A stretch of DNA of 54,153 nucleotides, taken from contig JAYUCY010000036.1 of assembly GCA_043740085.1 (NCBI GenBank), forward strand, positions 1 to 54,153, read 5' to 3'. Made by a program: the position numbers and the translations under genes. The first letter of the stretch is position 1. Each line of letters begins with the position of its first letter. This document shows, piece after piece, positions 7,578 through 16,186 of this stretch. This DNA comes from UBA668 sp043740085 (lineage in GTDB: Bacteria; Actinomycetota; Acidimicrobiia; Acidimicrobiales; Ilumatobacteraceae). The notes below the pieces were generated by a model. It was not told the origin of the DNA, searched no databases, and saw nothing but the letters and a program-made list of their open reading frames with translations.

Positions 7578-9517
7578 GGGGCGGGGGCGACTTGCACGAT
7601 GGTGTCGTTGAAGCAGGCGCCGTTGATCAGCGCATCGCCGGTGGCCGGGGTGAGGGTGTTGACGCCCCAGCCGTCGGAGTGGTTGCGCAGCCAGACGCCC
7701 TTGCTCATCACGGCCACACCGGGGCGGGTGTCGATGTTGACCTCCACCGGCACGGTGATGGAACCGGCCTCGTTCCATACGCGCACGGTCTGACCCGCAA
7801 CGACACCACACGCAGCCGCGTCGACGGGGTGCAGCAGGATCGCCGGCGACGGGCTTTGGAACTCGCCGAACATCGAGTTCACCAATTTCGAGGACGCCGG
7901 CGAGATCAGGATCAGCGACCCGTGCGCGACTGGCAAAGCGACGTGGCGGGGAACACCCTGCACCGGATCGACCAACTGCGCGCGACCGGCAGTCGGCTCG
8001 GTGTCGATGAACTGACGTGACGGTACGGGGGCTTCACGCGGCCCTGCATCGGCGACCGCATCCGACAGCAGCGCGGCGGACCAGTCGAAGCCAAAGGCGC
8101 GGGCCAGCGCGAGGCCGGTGTCGTCATTCGAACGGCTCTCCCCCACGGGCGCAATCACCTGCACCACGGGCATCACCATCAGCGAGCCATAGCTCGACGT
8201 GACATCACTGATCTCGAAACTGGTGGTCGCGGGTAGCACCACGTCGGCGTAACGGGTGGTGTCGGTCAGCACCTGCTCGTGCACCACGGTGAACACGTCA
8301 GCGCGGCTGAAGGCAGCCACAACTGCCTGCTGGTCGGGGCACATCACCAGCGGATTGGCGCCCTGCACGAACAGCACCTCGCATGGATCGCTCGAGCCGG
8401 GCGCCAGCCACTGGCCAACCTGATGCAACGGCAGCGAGCGACGTGGCAGATCGTTGAACGCAGCCGCCGGCCAACGCTTGCGTGGCTTGGCCGCGCTGGC
8501 AGAGATGGAACCGATGACGCCACTCCCTCGCTCGCGGAAGTGCCCGCCCAACACCGGCAGTGACAGAATTGCTCGACACGCGGCGCCGCCGTTGGCGTTG
8601 CGTTCCTGCCCCCAGCCGATGCGCAGCATGCTGGGTCGGGTAGTACCCCACCAATCGGCGAGCGTGGAGATGTCGGAGGCCGCCAGCCCTGTGACCTCAG
8701 CGGCGTGCTCCAAAGTCCACTCGGCCGCGGCCGCAAGGAGCTCGTCTGCTCCGGTCGCATGCGCCATGAAGAACTCACGATCCAGGTGGCCATTGATGGC
8801 CCAGTGATTGGCGATGGCCAACGCCAGCACGGTGTCGGTGCCGGGCCGGATTGAGAGATGCAGATCGGCGCGCTTGGCCATCGCCGTGCGTCGCGGATCG
8901 ACGACGACGACCCTGGCACCGTCGGCCACCGCTTGCTGGACGAGCGGCGGGAAGTGCGTGTTGCTGATCGTCGGGTTCGCTCCCCAAATGACCACCAACT
9001 TGCTGTGCACCACATCACGCGGGTCGGCGGAGGCCATGTCGCCATACACGCTCTCCCACGCCGCGCCCATCGTCTCGGCGCAAATGGTGTGGTCAATGAT
9101 GGTGGCCCCGATCGCAGCGAAGAACGCTTCGCAAAGGCTGGCCCGTTCCACCACGGCGGCGGACGAGTTGTAGGTGAAGGCCACCACCGCATCGGCCCCA
9201 CCGCGGTCGATTGCGTGACGCATGCGCCCAGCGATCAGGGCGGTCGCTTCGCCCCACGTCGCCTCGCGAAACTCACCAGCACCCTTGAGCCCGGTACGCA
9301 CCAGCGGCGTCATCACTCGCTCGGGCGCGTACACCCGCTGCGCATGCCGCTTCACTTTCGCGCAGATCCAACCATCCGTGAACGGGTTGACGGGCGACGC
9401 ATCGACATCGGTGATACGCCCGTTGGTGACGGTGACCGCCAGCGAACACGCATCGGGGCAATCGAGCGTGCACGCCGTGTGGACGACGGTGTCGCTCGAT
9501 TCGTCGGTGACGGTCAT
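7568..9517 (-). CDS. Molybdopterin-dependent oxidoreductase (DMSO reductase superfamily)
   Basis: 649 residues. The N-terminus carries the [4Fe-4S] ligands Cys16, Cys20, Cys24 and Cys52 in the spacing CTLDCPDAC...C, the 'CxxDCPD' variety seen in soluble BisC/formate-dehydrogenase-like members. The molybdopterin domains follow (KLVVIWGANPTISNTHFPP; VVDPRRTAMAKRADLHLSIRPGTD; VLPATTSFEISD) and a C-terminal dinucleotide-binding beta barrel (VRVWNEAGSITVPVEVN; MSKGVWLRNHSDGWGVN). The residue that ligates Mo is not assignable with confidence. No Tat signal is visible, so it is probably cytoplasmic. It is divergent from the fixBCXA operon and separated by 90 bp, so it may feed electrons into or out of the same ETF chain; that link is inference only. 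Confidence 0.9.
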   Translation of the reverse strand: MTVTDESSDTVVHTACTLDCPDACSLAVTVTNGRITDVDASPVNPFTDGWICAKVKRHAQRVYAPERVMTPLVRTGLKGAGEFREATWGEATALIAGRMRHAIDRGGADAVVAFTYNSSAAVVERASLCEAFFAAIGATIIDHTICAETMGAAWESVYGDMASADPRDVVHSKLVVIWGANPTISNTHFPPLVQQAVADGARVVVVDPRRTAMAKRADLHLSIRPGTDTVLALAIANHWAINGHLDREFFMAHATGADELLAAAAEWTLEHAAEVTGLAASDISTLADWWGTTRPSMLRIGWGQERNANGGAACRAILSLPVLGGHFRERGSGVIGSISASAAKPRKRWPAAAFNDLPRRSLPLHQVGQWLAPGSSDPCEVLFVQGANPLVMCPDQQAVVAAFSRADVFTVVHEQVLTDTTRYADVVLPATTSFEISDVTSSYGSLMVMPVVQVIAPVGESRSNDDTGLALARAFGFDWSAALLSDAVADAGPREAPVPSRQFIDTEPTAGRAQLVDPVQGVPRHVALPVAHGSLILISPASSKLVNSMFGEFQSPSPAILLHPVDAAACGVVAGQTVRVWNEAGSITVPVEVNIDTRPGVAVMSKGVWLRNHSDGWGVNTLTPATGDALINGACFNDTIVQVAPAPAN

Positions 9518-9595
9518 GACTTGGGTCTAGCCGTTCGGCAGCGACGAGGCAAGCATTACACGACAAGCGATAGAGGGATGGGCACCGATGCGACC

Positions 9596-9601
9596 TAATC
9601 T
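9596..9601 (+). promoter_or_regulatory. -10 hexamer of a leaderless promoter for fixB
   Basis: TAATCT lies six bases before the ATG of fixB, placing the expected transcription start at the start codon itself. No ribosome-binding sequence is present. Confidence 0.5.
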
Positions 9602-9607
9602 GCAGCG

Positions 9608-10519
9608 ATGATCGCAGTGGTGGTGGTTCGCGCGGGGCAGCTCCCTGCAGGCGGGGCGGAAGCCATCGCCGAATGCGCCGGGCGCGCCCTGCTCGTCGGC
9701 AGCGAGCTGGCCGCCGCACTCACCGGCCTTGCGGGCATTGCGACCGACGTGACCACCGTTGAGCTGGCCGACTTTCTACCCGGGGCCTGGGCTGACGCAC
9801 TGGCGCCAATGCTGGCCGACGAGCCGGCGCTGGTGCTGCCCGGCTCGCCCGACGGCCGCGACCTGGCCCCCCGGTTGGCGTCACTGCTCCAACGTCCGCT
9901 GTTCGCAGGCGCCACCTCCATCAGCCCCCAGCGCGTGGAGATGGCACGCAACGGCGGTCGCGAGTTGCACTCCAGCTCACCCGGCCCGGAGTTCGTCGCC
10001 ACCCTGCAGCCAGGTGTGCGCGGCGTAGAGGCAAACCCCGACCTGCCGGTGCCAACCGTGACCGCCGCGCACCTCACGCTCGCCGACAGCGACCACGACG
10101 CCGGCGTGCTCGCCGTTCACCCACCCAACCCTGCAACCGTCGACCTGGCCGAGGCGCCACGAATCGTTGGCGGCGGCGGCGGGCTGGACGGGCCGGAGCG
10201 CATTGTTCAACTCGCCCACGTCGGGGCCGCACTGGGCGCCAGCATGGGTGCCACCCGCGTGGTCACCGATCGCGGCTGGGTGGCGCACGAACGCCAGATC
10301 GGTACCACCGGCGTGGTCGTTGACCCCGACCTCTATTTGGCGTTCGGTGTCAGCGGCGCGGTGCAGCACACCAGCGGCTTGGGCAATCCGGCGCACATCA
10401 TCTCGGTCAACACCGACCAGCACTGCCCGATGATGCAGCTGGCCGACCTGGCCATCGTCGCCGACGCCAACGAGACCCTGGCTGCGCTGGATGCACTTCT
10501 CACCGGCGGCACCGCATGA
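9608..10519 (+). CDS. fixB: Electron transfer flavoprotein alpha subunit (mycofactocin-associated type)
   Basis: 303 residues. The C-terminal FAD-binding domain of EtfA/FixB is clear: GASMGATRVVTDRGWVAHER, then QIGTTGVVVDPDLYLAFGVS, GAVQHTSGLGNPAHIISVNT and MMQLADLAIVAD. The N-terminal half is divergent from housekeeping EtfA. It opens a run of genes linked by overlapping stop and start codons (fixB-fixC-fixX-fixA-tetR). The electron acceptor is probably the FixC quinone oxidoreductase next door. Because mftE and mftF lie at the end of the same run, this is most likely the ETF assigned to mycofactocin-dependent redox chemistry rather than to fatty-acid beta-oxidation. Confidence 0.9.
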   Translation: MIAVVVVRAGQLPAGGAEAIAECAGRALLVGSELAAALTGLAGIATDVTTVELADFLPGAWADALAPMLADEPALVLPGSPDGRDLAPRLASLLQRPLFAGATSISPQRVEMARNGGRELHSSSPGPEFVATLQPGVRGVEANPDLPVPTVTAAHLTLADSDHDAGVLAVHPPNPATVDLAEAPRIVGGGGGLDGPERIVQLAHVGAALGASMGATRVVTDRGWVAHERQIGTTGVVVDPDLYLAFGVSGAVQHTSGLGNPAHIISVNTDQHCPMMQLADLAIVADANETLAALDALLTGGTA

Positions 10520-11835
10520 GCGATACAAGTGCTGCCGTGGACGTGGACGTCATCGTCGTCGGTGGGGGGCCGGCCGGCTCTTGTGCAGCACTGGTTGCCG
10601 CTCGCGCCGGGCTCTCCGTGGTGCTGCTCGAACGTGGTCCGTTCCCTGGCAGCAAGAACATGTACGGCGGTGTGGTCTACCCGCGCATTCTCGACGAGCT
10701 GATCCCCAACTGGTGGGAGGAAGCCCCCATCCAGCGGTGGGTCACGCGCCGCAGCACGATGCTGCTCACCGACACGCAAGCGCTGACGGTCGACTTCCGC
10801 GCCGAAGCCTGGGGCAAGCCGCCGTACAACGGGGCCACCGCCTTCCGCCCCGACTTCGACAACTGGCTGGCCGGTCACGCACAGGCAGCCGGCGCGCAAT
10901 TGATCACCAGCACCACCGCCACCGGGCTACTGCGCGACCCCGTCGGCAAGGTCGTCGGATTGCGCACCGACCGGCCCGACGGCGACCTGCGCGCGCATGT
11001 GGTCATCGCCTGCGATGGCGTCAACAGCTTCCTCTCCAAGGAGGCCGGCCTCTACGAGCACACCGATGCGAAGCACTTCACGCTCGGCGTGAAAGAGACG
11101 CTGGCGCTACCCAAGGACGTGATTGACGAGCGCTTCGGCGTACGCGGTCGCGAAGGCGTGGATATCGAGATCATCGGCGCCACCGGCGGTGTCAACGGCG
11201 GCGGTTTCCTCTACACCAACCTCGACACCATCGCCGTTGGTGTGGTGCTCAAGCTCAACAAGTTGGGCGCGCAACAGCAACGGCCCGAGCAGATCATCGC
11301 CGCGCTCAAGCAGCACCCGGCGATTGCGCCATTGGTGCAAGACGGTGAGCTGAAGGAGTACAGCGCGCATCTCATCCCCGAAGCCGGGTTGAAGATGATG
11401 CCGAAGATGACCACCGACGGCATGCTCGTAGCCGGCGACGCCGCGGCGCTCTGCCTGGCAGCCGGCATCTGGTTGGAGGGCGTCAACTTCGCAATGGCCA
11501 GCGGCATGTACGCAGGTGAAACCGCTGTCGAGGCCGTCAGTGCGGGCGACACCAGTGCCCGCGGCCTCGCGGGTTACCAGCGTCGGCTCAGCGACACCTT
11601 TGTGTTGCGCGACCATCGAAAGCTGCGCCGGGCACCCGAGCTGGTACTCAGCGATCGCGTGCAGCACCTTTATCCCGGCATGGTGGCCAACGTCGTGGAG
11701 CGCATGTTTCGGGTCGATAACCCCACACCCAAGCCGGGTGTGCGACGAATTCTCAACCAGGAGCGCAAGCGCGCCGGTGTCCGCCGCCGCGACCTGCTGC
11801 GCGATGGGTGGACAGGTTTCAGGAGCTTCGGATGA
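10516..11835 (+). CDS. fixC: ETF-quinone oxidoreductase-like flavoprotein FixC
   Basis: 439 residues. N-terminal FAD motif DVIVVGGGPAGSCAALVAA (GxGxxG at 16-21) and LERGPFPGSKNMYGGVVYPR, the FixC signature; second FAD motif GMLVAGDAAALCLAAGIWLE and VNFAMASGMYAGE. FixC passes electrons from the FixAB flavoprotein to quinone together with the FixX ferredoxin. Its start overlaps the fixB stop (ATGA) and its stop overlaps the fixX start in the same way, so the four subunits are translated as a coupled set. No transmembrane helix; it probably associates peripherally with the membrane. Confidence 0.92.
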   Translation: MSDTSAAVDVDVIVVGGGPAGSCAALVAARAGLSVVLLERGPFPGSKNMYGGVVYPRILDELIPNWWEEAPIQRWVTRRSTMLLTDTQALTVDFRAEAWGKPPYNGATAFRPDFDNWLAGHAQAAGAQLITSTTATGLLRDPVGKVVGLRTDRPDGDLRAHVVIACDGVNSFLSKEAGLYEHTDAKHFTLGVKETLALPKDVIDERFGVRGREGVDIEIIGATGGVNGGGFLYTNLDTIAVGVVLKLNKLGAQQQRPEQIIAALKQHPAIAPLVQDGELKEYSAHLIPEAGLKMMPKMTTDGMLVAGDAAALCLAAGIWLEGVNFAMASGMYAGETAVEAVSAGDTSARGLAGYQRRLSDTFVLRDHRKLRRAPELVLSDRVQHLYPGMVANVVERMFRVDNPTPKPGVRRILNQERKRAGVRRRDLLRDGWTGFRSFG

Positions 11836-12176
11836 CCGACCATTCCGGCGACACCAGGTCGCACCCCGCACAGATTCTGACCCCCAACGAATGGGGTGGC
11901 ATGTCGTTTCAAGAGCGGATGGCAACCGCCGAATTCCGCATTCACCATCAGGCGCACATCGTCGTCGATGGCTCGGTGTGTGAGGGCTGCAGCACACGTG
12001 AGTGCATTGTCGCCTGCCCGGCCAACCTGTTCATCCCCACCAGTGATGGCGGCATCGTGTTCAACCACGAGCAGTGCTTCGAGTGCGGCACCTGCTACCT
12101 GGTGTGCAACAACGAGGGCGCGATCAGTTGGAACTACCCGGAGGGCGGCCATGGCGTGGTCTTCCGTCGCACATGA
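11832..12176 (+). CDS. fixX: Ferredoxin-like protein FixX
   Basis: 114 residues. Two cysteine clusters: C-x2-C-x4-C-x3-C in VCEGCSTRECIVACP and C-x2-C-x2-C-x3-C in QCFECGTCYLVCN, the FixX pattern for iron-sulfur binding. FixX is the small iron-sulfur partner of FixC. The start at 11832 is inside the fixC stop (ATGA); an in-frame ATG eight codons earlier at 11808 is less likely because the coupling overlap recurs at every junction in this operon. Confidence 0.9.
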   Translation: MTDHSGDTRSHPAQILTPNEWGGMSFQERMATAEFRIHHQAHIVVDGSVCEGCSTRECIVACPANLFIPTSDGGIVFNHEQCFECGTCYLVCNNEGAISWNYPEGGHGVVFRRT

Positions 12177-12964
12177 TCGTCGCCTGCCTGAAGTGGGTCA
12201 CCCACCCCGGTGAGCCCAACGACGCCCGATTCGCCGGCATGAGCCCCGCCGACCAATCGGCGTTGGAGTTCGCTCTCGCACAGGCGACCGCGACGGGCGC
12301 CGAGGTCACGGTCGTCACAGTTGGTCCTCTCGCAGCCGAAGCGGTGCTGCGCGACGCGGTGGCGTGCGGCGCACATCACGCGATTCGTATCGACGCGCCG
12401 GCAACGCTCACCAGCGCACAGGTGGCCGAAGCCATCTCCACCGCTGTGCCATCGGCGCAGTGGGTCTGGTGTGGCGACTATTCGCTCGACCGCGGCACCG
12501 GCAGCGTGCCCGCATTTCTCGCCGCGAACCTCGCAGCGCAACAGGCACTGGGCGTCATCGCTGTCGAGCCATCCGGCCACGGCCAGTTCACTGCTACCCG
12601 TCGCCTCGACGGCGGTCGCCGCGAAGTGCTCGCCGTCAGCGCGCCAGCAGTCATCAGTGTCGAGGGCGCGACCGCACACCTTCGTCGCGCTGGGCTGGGT
12701 GCGGTGTTGGCCGCCGCCCGCGCACAGATTCTCGTGCGGCAGTCGTCGCCATCGGCGCATGCCGACGATGCGGTCATCTACCCCTACCGTCCAAGGGCCC
12801 GGGCGCTCGCCGCACCGCGTGGCGCACATCCGCTGGACCGCCTCCGCGCACTCACCGACCCAAGCGGGGCCGCCCCCGCGCACGGGGAGTCGGTCGTGCT
12901 GGCACCCGCAGAAGCTGCCGTTCGCATCGTCGCCGCACTGCGCGAATGGGGGTACCTCGAATGA
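12173..12964 (+). CDS. fixA: Electron transfer flavoprotein beta subunit (mycofactocin-associated type)
   Basis: 263 residues beginning MIVACLKWVTHPGEPNDARF, the usual EtfB opening (ACxK motif). GMSPADQSALEFALAQA and VTVVTVGPLAAEAVLRDAVA are the adenine-nucleotide-binding fold. The region that normally reads 'TGQVGP.LA' is DYSLDRGTGSVPAFLAANLA, recognisable but divergent. The C-terminus is shorter and less similar to housekeeping EtfB. The gene starts in the fixX stop codon and ends in the tetR start codon. Being last in the ETF set (order B-C-X-A rather than A-B-C-X) is unusual. Confidence 0.87.
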   Translation: MIVACLKWVTHPGEPNDARFAGMSPADQSALEFALAQATATGAEVTVVTVGPLAAEAVLRDAVACGAHHAIRIDAPATLTSAQVAEAISTAVPSAQWVWCGDYSLDRGTGSVPAFLAANLAAQQALGVIAVEPSGHGQFTATRRLDGGRREVLAVSAPAVISVEGATAHLRRAGLGAVLAAARAQILVRQSSPSAHADDAVIYPYRPRARALAAPRGAHPLDRLRALTDPSGAAPAHGESVVLAPAEAAVRIVAALREWGYLE

Positions 12965-13554
12965 GCTACGCCCCTGTCGCGCGCCTCGACGAAGTCGGTA
13001 ACGCGCTGTTGAAGGCTGCCCACACATTGCTGGCCAGCGAGGGCGCCTCGGCGCTGACGGTGCGACGGATTGCCACCGTCGCGGGCATGAGCACGATGAA
13101 CGTGTACTCGCGTTTCGGCGGCAAGGACGGCGTGGTTGAGCACCTGTTTCTGCAGGGCTTTGCGCTGCTGGCCGACGCAATGCACGAGGTACCCGAGACC
13201 GACGACCCGATGCTGGACCTCAGCATCTGCGGCGCCGCCTATCGGCGATTCGCACTCGACCACGCCACCCTCTACGCGGTCATGTTCGAGCGTGTGGTGG
13301 CCGACTATGTGCCCACGCCCAAGGCTCAGGCCGCGGCGCTGGGCACGTTGCATCTGCTGGCTGCGCGACTGCAGCGCACAATGGAAGCCGGCATCCTGCG
13401 GCCGATGGATGCCACGCACGCGGCTGCGATTGTGTGGAGCACGTGCCACGGCGTGATCAGCCTGCAGCTGAAGCACCTGGAGGTCGCCTCCGTCGATTGG
13501 CAGCAGGTGTACCACGACGCCACCGCCGCGGTCATCCTTGGACTTGCGCAATGA
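12961..13554 (+). CDS. TetR-family transcriptional regulator
   Basis: 197 residues. N-terminal helix-turn-helix: ALLKAAHTLLASEGASALTV then RRIATVAGMSTMNVYSRFGG and KDGVVEHLFLQGF, a standard TetR DNA-binding domain. The C-terminal part (AYRRFALDHATLYAVMFE) resembles the WHG-type ligand-binding domain. Its ATG overlaps the fixA stop, and it is followed 13 bp later by mftE, so it probably regulates this very operon; it occupies the place that mftR has in mycobacterial mycofactocin clusters, though I cannot show that it is orthologous. The long open frame upstream of this ATG is a shadow of fixA. Confidence 0.88.
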   Translation: MSYAPVARLDEVGNALLKAAHTLLASEGASALTVRRIATVAGMSTMNVYSRFGGKDGVVEHLFLQGFALLADAMHEVPETDDPMLDLSICGAAYRRFALDHATLYAVMFERVVADYVPTPKAQAAALGTLHLLAARLQRTMEAGILRPMDATHAAAIVWSTCHGVISLQLKHLEVASVDWQQVYHDATAAVILGLAQ

Positions 13555-13567
13555 ACCGCAGGACACG

Positions 13568-14254
13568 ATGACCAAGTACCTCGGGCGCACTACCTGGAGC
13601 GACCACTGGAAGCCCACTCGACGCCCGCTGCTGGTGGTCCCAATCGGCGCCTGCGAGCAGCACGGGCCGCATCTCCCACTGGATACCGATACACGCATCG
13701 CAGTTGCGCTTGCGGAGAGCCTTGCCGACAAGTTCGACGAGGGCGATCTGCTCGTTGCGCCGTCACTCACGATCACATCCAGCGGCGAACACGCGTCGTT
13801 CCCGGGCACGCTGTCCATCGGCGCCGAAGTCATGGAGCAAGTAATTGTCGAGCTGGTGCGCAGCGCCGACTGGAGCGCGGGCGTCGTGCTGGTCAACGGC
13901 CACGGCGGCAATCGCCTGCCCGTCGAACGTGCCGTACGCACACTCGTCGAGGAGCAGCGGCGAGTGTTCTCGTGGTGGCCGAAAGTTCCCGGTGGCGACG
14001 CTCACGCAGGCGACACCGAGACCTCGATCATGCTCGCGCTCGCACCCGACCTCGTGCGGATGCATCGCGCCGAAGTAGGCAACACCGAGCCGCTGGCCGA
14101 CCTGTTGGGGGAGATGTTGGATGGGGGCGTTCGCGCCGTCAGCGAGAACGGCGTCTTGGGCGACCCCCGCCACGCTTCCGCTTCGCACGGTCGAAACCTG
14201 ATGACCCGCCTCAACATCGATCTCGTCGCCGCCGTCGACGAGTGGTGGGACTGA
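13568..14254 (+). CDS. mftE: Mycofactocin peptidase MftE (creatininase family)
   Basis: 228 residues. Creatininase-family metal-site motifs: VPIGACEQHGPHLPLDTDTR near the N-terminus (Glu, His, Asp ligands), VVLVNGHGGNRLPVERAV and DAHAGDTETSIMLALAPD. MftE cleaves the MftC-modified MftA peptide to release its C-terminal Val-Tyr-derived core, a step of mycofactocin biosynthesis. Assignment to MftE rather than creatininase rests on the downstream mftF and on the HAGDTETS segment. The ATG at 13568 has AGGA upstream; the tetR stop is only 13 bp away, so it should be co-transcribed. The substrate gene mftA is not in the window. Confidence 0.87.
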   Translation: MTKYLGRTTWSDHWKPTRRPLLVVPIGACEQHGPHLPLDTDTRIAVALAESLADKFDEGDLLVAPSLTITSSGEHASFPGTLSIGAEVMEQVIVELVRSADWSAGVVLVNGHGGNRLPVERAVRTLVEEQRRVFSWWPKVPGGDAHAGDTETSIMLALAPDLVRMHRAEVGNTEPLADLLGEMLDGGVRAVSENGVLGDPRHASASHGRNLMTRLNIDLVAAVDEWWD

Positions 14255-14279
14255 TGTCGTGGGTTGAGGGAGTGATGGG

Positions 14280-15656
14280 GTGATGTCGGCAACGCGCTAC
14301 CGCCTTGATTCGTCGTGGCGTCGGCCAGGCGATGGACGGGTGCTGATCGCCGGCTCTCCCCTACGACTGTTCCGGCTCTCCACTGGCGGTGCGCAGGTCG
14401 TAGCGATGGCCGAGGTTGGCGAAGAACCCGACACTGCGCCGGTGCACCAACTGCTCGATCGATTCGTCGACGCCGGGGCAATGCACCCGCTGCACGAGCG
14501 CAGCCCCTTTACCGCCGCACACGTCACCGTCGTGATCCCCGCGTACGGTCGTCTGCCGCACGACCTGCCCGCGGGCGTGCACGTCATCGTGGTCGACGAC
14601 GCCAGCCCCACCCCGCTCAGCCTCGACAATGCTCACCATGTCATGCCTGGACTGTGGCAAACCCTGCTCCGGCGTGATGTGAACGAAGGCCCAGCCGCCG
14701 CGCGCAACACCGGCCTCGCGGGGGTGACCACTCCGCTGGTCGCATTCGTCGACACCGACGTGCAACTGCCTGACCGCTGGCTGGAGCCACTGCTCTCCCA
14801 CTTCGCCGACGAGCGCGTTGCACTGGTGGCGCCCCGCGTGGCGGGGGCGCCAGGCAGCACTTGGCTGGCTGGCTACGAGCAGCGACACAGCCCGCTGGAC
14901 CTGGGGCCCGAACCGGCACGGATCGCTGCCGGCACTCGGGTCAGCTACGTGCCAGCGGCAGCAATGGTGTGGCGCACCCAGGTGGTGCGCGAACTTGGTG
15001 GATTCGACGAGACGATGCGGCTGGGCGAAGACGTCGACCTTGTGTGGCGCTGCGCCGCAGCCGGCCACCGCTGCCGCTACGAGCCAATGTCGGTGGTGCA
15101 CCACGAACCGCGCACGACAGCGAAGGCGCTGTTGCGCCAACGGTTCAGCTACGGCCGCTCAGCGGCACCGCTGGCCCGCCGCCATCTCAAGGCGTTGGCA
15201 CCGGTGCGGATGAGTGGCTGGAGCGCGTTCTCGTGGCTACTGCTCGCCGCCCGTCATCCGTTGTTGGCCGTCGGGGTAGCTGGTGGCACCACCATCGCAC
15301 TACAGCGCAAGCTCACCGATGTCCCGCCGCGGGAATCGGCACGCCTGGCCGGCCTGGGGCACCTCGCCGCCGGCCGTCAATTCGCGCAGGCAATCACTCG
15401 CGTCTGGTGGCCGCTGGCGCTCGCTACCGCCATCGTCAGTCGACGAGCGCGCGCGGCAGTTGTCGCTGCGCTCGTCGGCCCGGCGCTGATCGATGCCGTC
15501 CGTGCGAAGTCAACACGACCACTCCGGGACGCACCCTTGGTGACGGTGGATCAAATGGCCTACGGGGCTGGCGTGTGGGCGGGCGTACTGGCGGAACGAG
15601 AAGTCGGGCCGTTGTGGCCCGAGCTCACGAACTGGCCGCCGCGAACCGGCGGCTGA
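14280..15656 (+). CDS. mftF: Mycofactocin glycosyltransferase MftF
   Basis: 458 residues. An N-terminal 70-residue segment (YRLDSSWRRPGDGRVLIAGS...) matches the mycofactocin-specific domain. The GT2 catalytic domain follows: VTVVIPAYGR, VIVVDDASPTPL, NEGPAAARNTGLA, the metal-binding VAFVDTDVQLPDRW, and GEDVDLVWRCAAAGHRCRY. The C-terminal third is hydrophobic (FSWLLLAARHPLLAVGVAGG; WWPLALATAIVS) and probably associates with the membrane. MftF adds a beta-1,4-glucan chain to premycofactocin. Start is GTG 14280 or the adjacent ATG 14283, with GAGGGAG upstream. Its 3' end overlaps the convergent DUF4395 gene by 32 bp. Confidence 0.9.
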   Translation: MMSATRYRLDSSWRRPGDGRVLIAGSPLRLFRLSTGGAQVVAMAEVGEEPDTAPVHQLLDRFVDAGAMHPLHERSPFTAAHVTVVIPAYGRLPHDLPAGVHVIVVDDASPTPLSLDNAHHVMPGLWQTLLRRDVNEGPAAARNTGLAGVTTPLVAFVDTDVQLPDRWLEPLLSHFADERVALVAPRVAGAPGSTWLAGYEQRHSPLDLGPEPARIAAGTRVSYVPAAAMVWRTQVVRELGGFDETMRLGEDVDLVWRCAAAGHRCRYEPMSVVHHEPRTTAKALLRQRFSYGRSAAPLARRHLKALAPVRMSGWSAFSWLLLAARHPLLAVGVAGGTTIALQRKLTDVPPRESARLAGLGHLAAGRQFAQAITRVWWPLALATAIVSRRARAAVVAALVGPALIDAVRAKSTRPLRDAPLVTVDQMAYGAGVWAGVLAEREVGPLWPELTNWPPRTGG

Positions 15657-16122
15657 GGTCGTTGCAGTCTTCGCAGATGTCGGCGGGAATGATGCCCCAC
15701 CGCATCAGCCGGTTGAACACCATGCAACCGAGGCAGAACGCAAACGCAGACTCCAACGTGGCGGCCAATACGAGCGCCGTGATGAGCCCAGCGCCGATCG
15801 CAGCAGAGCCGAACACGGTGGCAAGGAGTGCACCACCGCTGAAAGCCAACCCGACGCCCTGGGCAAACCGTTTCGGCGGCCCGGCGACGAACTGGTGCTC
15901 AATGTGCAGGCGAGGGGTGACCACGCGAGTGACGAATTGACCCAGCAGACTGAACCGCGGACCGCTGAGCACGCGAGCCAAAAAGCCGTAGGTCAGCGGT
16001 AGCAGCAGCCACCACTGGCGGAACACGAGGTACGCCACACCCTGCGCAACGACCCCGGCAGCAACCAATCGCGCGGAGGTTTCGTTGACCGGGTTGGGAA
16101 ACTCGAACAGACGCGAACGCAT
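15625..16122 (-). CDS. DUF4395 family membrane protein
   Basis: 165 residues starting MRSRLFEFPNPVNETSARLV; the FPNPVNE opening is the DUF4395 hallmark. Several hydrophobic segments (GVVAQGVAYLVFRQWWLLLP; GLAFSGGALLATVFGSAAIG; LITALVLAATLESAFAFCLG) make it a small multi-pass membrane protein. Two cysteine pairs, FCLGC in the membrane region and ICEDC near the C-terminus, suggest thiol redox chemistry; such proteins often sit next to thioredoxin-like or rhodanese genes in actinobacteria, but not here. The ATG at 16120-16122 has TAACAT seven bases upstream (leaderless type). Confidence 0.85.
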   Translation of the reverse strand: MRSRLFEFPNPVNETSARLVAAGVVAQGVAYLVFRQWWLLLPLTYGFLARVLSGPRFSLLGQFVTRVVTPRLHIEHQFVAGPPKRFAQGVGLAFSGGALLATVFGSAAIGAGLITALVLAATLESAFAFCLGCMVFNRLMRWGIIPADICEDCNDLSRRFAAASS

Positions 16123-16129
16123 GCTCACG

Positions 16130-16135
16130 ATGTTA
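16130..16135 (-). promoter_or_regulatory. -10 hexamer of a leaderless promoter for the DUF4395 gene
   Basis: On the minus strand TAACAT is followed by seven bases and the ATG at 16122, the spacing expected when transcription starts at the start codon. Confidence 0.4.
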
Positions 16136-16186
16136 TACCGACAAATCTGATCAGACAACTCGGAATTAGCCCCAGTGACCAACGTC

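Noticed and set aside
12134..13941. Long minus-strand ORFs opposite fixA, tetR and mftE
   Set aside because: Shadow frames of well-supported plus-strand genes.
13555..14279. Hidden mftA precursor peptide near mftE/mftF
   Set aside because: The gaps are 13 and 25 bp and no frame ends in the conserved Val-Tyr tail sequence.
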